The notes beneath the pieces were generated by a model. The model saw nothing but the letters and a program-made list of their open reading frames with translations, was not told the DNA's origin and ran no database searches. This document shows, in pieces, positions 4,676 through 6,092 of a stretch of DNA of 6,092 nt (position 1 is its first letter; every line of letters starts with the position of its first letter). The position numbers and the translations under genes are program-made. This DNA is from Lachnospiraceae bacterium UBA1066 (lineage in GTDB: Bacteria; Bacillota; Clostridia; Lachnospirales; Lachnospiraceae). Location: NCBI GenBank assembly GCA_002316215.1, contig DCDB01000217.1, positions 1 to 6,092 of the forward strand. Reading direction: 5' to 3'.

Positions 4676-6092
4676 ACTTGCAAGGGAAGTCGGCAGAGAG
4701 AATAAGGATATTATTGATTATCTGACAGGAAAAGGCTATGATGCACGGACGGCCGTCAGTGCGGTTCCTGACAATGAAGTCGAAAATATCCGTATTAAAT
4801 TCGGCGCAGCTGTGAAACAGGACGCGCAGGAGAAAAAGGCAGCCGCACCGGCTGAAAATGCGGAAAAGAAAGAGTCGGATCCGAAACGTGAGAAGCAGGC
4901 ATCAAACAAGCAAGAAGGAAAAAAGCATGGCCTGATTTATTCTGTTTTCCGTTCCCAAAATGCTTCCGGACAGCTGCAGAAACGGCCGAAAAACAGTCCT
5001 GTACAGGAAAACCCGAAAAGGCCGGGAATCTTTTCTTCTGACAGGCAGCGGACAGTTTCAGACGATCAGGAAATAAAGCCGCTTGTGCCTGAAGAAAATC
5101 CCAAAGAAGTGAAGGCTGCTGAAGCCTTTAAGAAAGAGAATGCAGGATCAGCCGCAGAGGCGGTTCGGGGAGAAGTAAGGCCGACTGCAGCTGTAAATCC
5201 GCCAGAGGCAAAACCGGCCGCAGAAAAGCACGAAGAAGCAAAACCCGAAAAACTAAAACCGGCCGAAACAGAAAATGAAAGTAAAGGCACGGCAGAAGTG
5301 AGGCATCCGAAGGCCGGACAGGATGAGGCGCCGGTTTCGAAAGAACAGTCGGAAGATAAAAAAGCTGCTGAATCAAAAGTCCCGGTAAGAGCGGCAGAAC
5401 AGAAGTCGGCGGAAGAAAAAACAGTGAGCGAAAAATCGGATGAGGTAAAGAAAGCAGCGTCTGAAGCAGCGGGGAAGCCGAGTGCTTCTAAGTTGACATC
5501 TTCCGTTTCCGAAGAAGCTTCCGAAAAGTCTCTTCAGCAGAATGCCGTCCATGAAAAAGCTGTACCGGAAACCGCACCTGTTACGGAACATACAGCGGCA
5601 GTCCGGGATCATATACAGAGCCAGACGCAAAACCAGAGTCAGACACAGGACCAGAGCCAGATGCAGAACCAGAGCCAGACACAGGGCCAGAGCCAGATGC
5701 AGAACCAGAGCCAGACACAGGGCCAGAGCCATAACCCGGTCCAGAACCAAAATCAGAACCCGAGCCAGAACCAGACTCCGGTTCAGGGCCAGAACCAGAC
5801 CCCGGTTCAGAGCCAGAACCAGACTCCGGTTCAGAGCCAGAACCAGACCCCGGTTCAGGGCCAGACTTCGGTTCAGAACCAGAGGCCGAACCAGTCACAG
5901 GGTCAGAACCAGACACAGGGCCAGAATCGTCCGTCCTATAGCCAGGGCCAGAATCGTTCTTCTTATGGGCAGAACCAGAATCGTCCGTCCTATGGTCAGG
6001 GCCAGAATCGTCCGTCCTACGGTCAGGGCCAGAACCAGAATCGTCCTTCTTATGGTCAGGGTCAGAATCGTCCGTCCTACGGTCAGGGCCAG
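4653..6092 (+). CDS. infB: Translation initiation factor IF-2, N-terminal part with long low-complexity region (3' end outside window)
   Basis: This is an open frame of 480 codons without stop to the window end. ATG 4653 has AGGAGA (4641-4646) 6 nt upstream. Residues 1-50 (KIRVHELAREVG, IIDYLTGKGYDARTA) are a clear IF2_N domain. IF-2 is the GTPase that places initiator fMet-tRNA on the 30S subunit and joins the 50S; its GTPase and C-terminal domains are beyond the window. Residues 51-320 form a Lys/Glu/Ala/Pro-rich disordered linker, interrupted by a small hydrophobic island GLIYSVFR (93-100). Residues 322-480 are Q/N/S/G-rich and consist of three tandem repeat families. They start as strictly alternating glutamine (322-358), pass through QNQTPVQ repeats (372-403), and end in QNRPSYGQG repeats (424-480). 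Variable N-terminal extensions are common in IF-2, but a Tyr/Arg-bearing SYGQ array is unusual. Identity is secure from IF2_N and the operon position. Confidence 0.96.
   Translation, partial: MTKIRVHELAREVGRENKDIIDYLTGKGYDARTAVSAVPDNEVENIRIKFGAAVKQDAQEKKAAAPAENAEKKESDPKREKQASNKQEGKKHGLIYSVFRSQNASGQLQKRPKNSPVQENPKRPGIFSSDRQRTVSDDQEIKPLVPEENPKEVKAAEAFKKENAGSAAEAVRGEVRPTAAVNPPEAKPAAEKHEEAKPEKLKPAETENESKGTAEVRHPKAGQDEAPVSKEQSEDKKAAESKVPVRAAEQKSAEEKTVSEKSDEVKKAASEAAGKPSASKLTSSVSEEASEKSLQQNAVHEKAVPETAPVTEHTAAVRDHIQSQTQNQSQTQDQSQMQNQSQTQGQSQMQNQSQTQGQSHNPVQNQNQNPSQNQTPVQGQNQTPVQSQNQTPVQSQNQTPVQGQTSVQNQRPNQSQGQNQTQGQNRPSYSQGQNRSSYGQNQNRPSYGQGQNRPSYGQGQNQNRPSYGQGQNRPSYGQGQ
5625..5732 (+). repeat. 36-bp tandem repeat in infB, three copies (12 aa each)
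   Basis: The copies are 5625-5660, 5661-5696 and 5697-5732. Copies 2 and 3 are identical except for the last base; copy 1 is diverged. Each encodes [TM]QNQSQTQ[DG]QS[QH]. Nearly all glutamines use CAG, giving an underlying 6-nt CAGNNN rhythm. The repeats stay in frame with IF-2. Confidence 0.9.
5766..5861 (+). repeat. 24-bp tandem repeat in infB, four copies (8 aa each)
   Basis: The copies start at 5766, 5790, 5814 and 5838 and each encode QNQTPVQ followed by G or S. The Thr codon alternates ACT, ACC, ACT, ACC, which suggests that a two-unit 48-bp block was duplicated, with later G/S change. A broken fifth unit (QTSVQ) follows at 5862. Confidence 0.9.
5922..6092 (+). repeat. 27-bp SYGQ tandem repeat in infB, six copies, array continues past the window
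   Basis: The units start at 5922, 5949, 5976, 6003, 6036 and 6063, with an extra 6 bp (QN) at 6030-6035. The consensus is QNRPSYGQG; variants are PSYSQ (unit 1) and SSYGQ (unit 2). Synonymous changes (TAT/TAC, TCC/TCT, CCG/CCT) show that the units are not all freshly copied. The array reaches the last base, so its copy number is unknown. Confidence 0.92.

Noticed and set aside
5373..5750. Minus-strand open frame of 125 codons with Leu/Ala/Val-rich repeats resembling a membrane protein
   Set aside because: The hydrophobic pattern comes from reading CTG-rich complements of CAG codons inside infB; the + strand frame has a clear IF-2 identity.
5581..5916. Minus-strand open frame of 111 codons made of G/S/E/P repeats
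   Set aside because: It is the antisense of the infB repeats; its regular composition simply mirrors the CAG-rich units and it has no family match or ribosome site.
5616..6092. Possible CRISPR array because of regular repeats
   Set aside because: Repeats are directly adjacent without unique spacers, stay in frame, and encode protein.

Overview
The window looks like a chromosomal core-gene segment from a Gram-positive anaerobe of the class Clostridia, most likely Lachnospiraceae-like. The reasons are the AGGAGG-type ribosome sites, the gene order nusA-ylxR-ylxQ-infB, the style of the type IIA topoisomerase subunits, and a long low-complexity extension on IF-2. The genus cannot be fixed from sequence alone. 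All genes are on the + strand, and both ends cut through genes.

Layout: (1) 1-419 is the 3' end of a topoisomerase IV/gyrase B subunit (parE-like). (2) 456-2699 is the complete A subunit (parC-like, 747 aa), 36 bp downstream and clearly in one operon with it. (3) 2700-2918 holds no gene. It carries a good sigma-A-type promoter (2738-2766), a 21-bp operator-like dyad over the predicted start site (2769-2789), and a 12-bp hairpin with a short interrupted T-tract (2792-2824) that lies downstream of the promoter. (4) 2919-6092 is the nusA operon: nusA, ylxR, ylxQ and the first 480 codons of infB. Its genes overlap one another by 62, 17 and 23 bp.

The genes serve chromosome decatenation/supercoiling (parE/parC), transcript elongation and termination (NusA), RNA binding (YlxR, YlxQ) and translation initiation (IF-2). 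rimP, which normally precedes nusA in Bacillota, is absent here and is replaced by the regulatory leader. That leader is arranged as expected for NusA-stimulated attenuation of its own operon.

The most unusual feature is inside infB. After a normal IF2_N domain and a charged disordered linker, residues 322-480 form a Q/N/S/G-rich region made of three successive tandem-repeat families. The last family repeats S-Y-G-Q with one Tyr and one Arg per 9 residues. This is the [G/S]Y[G/S]Q pattern known from phase-separating domains of eukaryotic FUS-family proteins. The window ends inside this array, so its full length is unknown.
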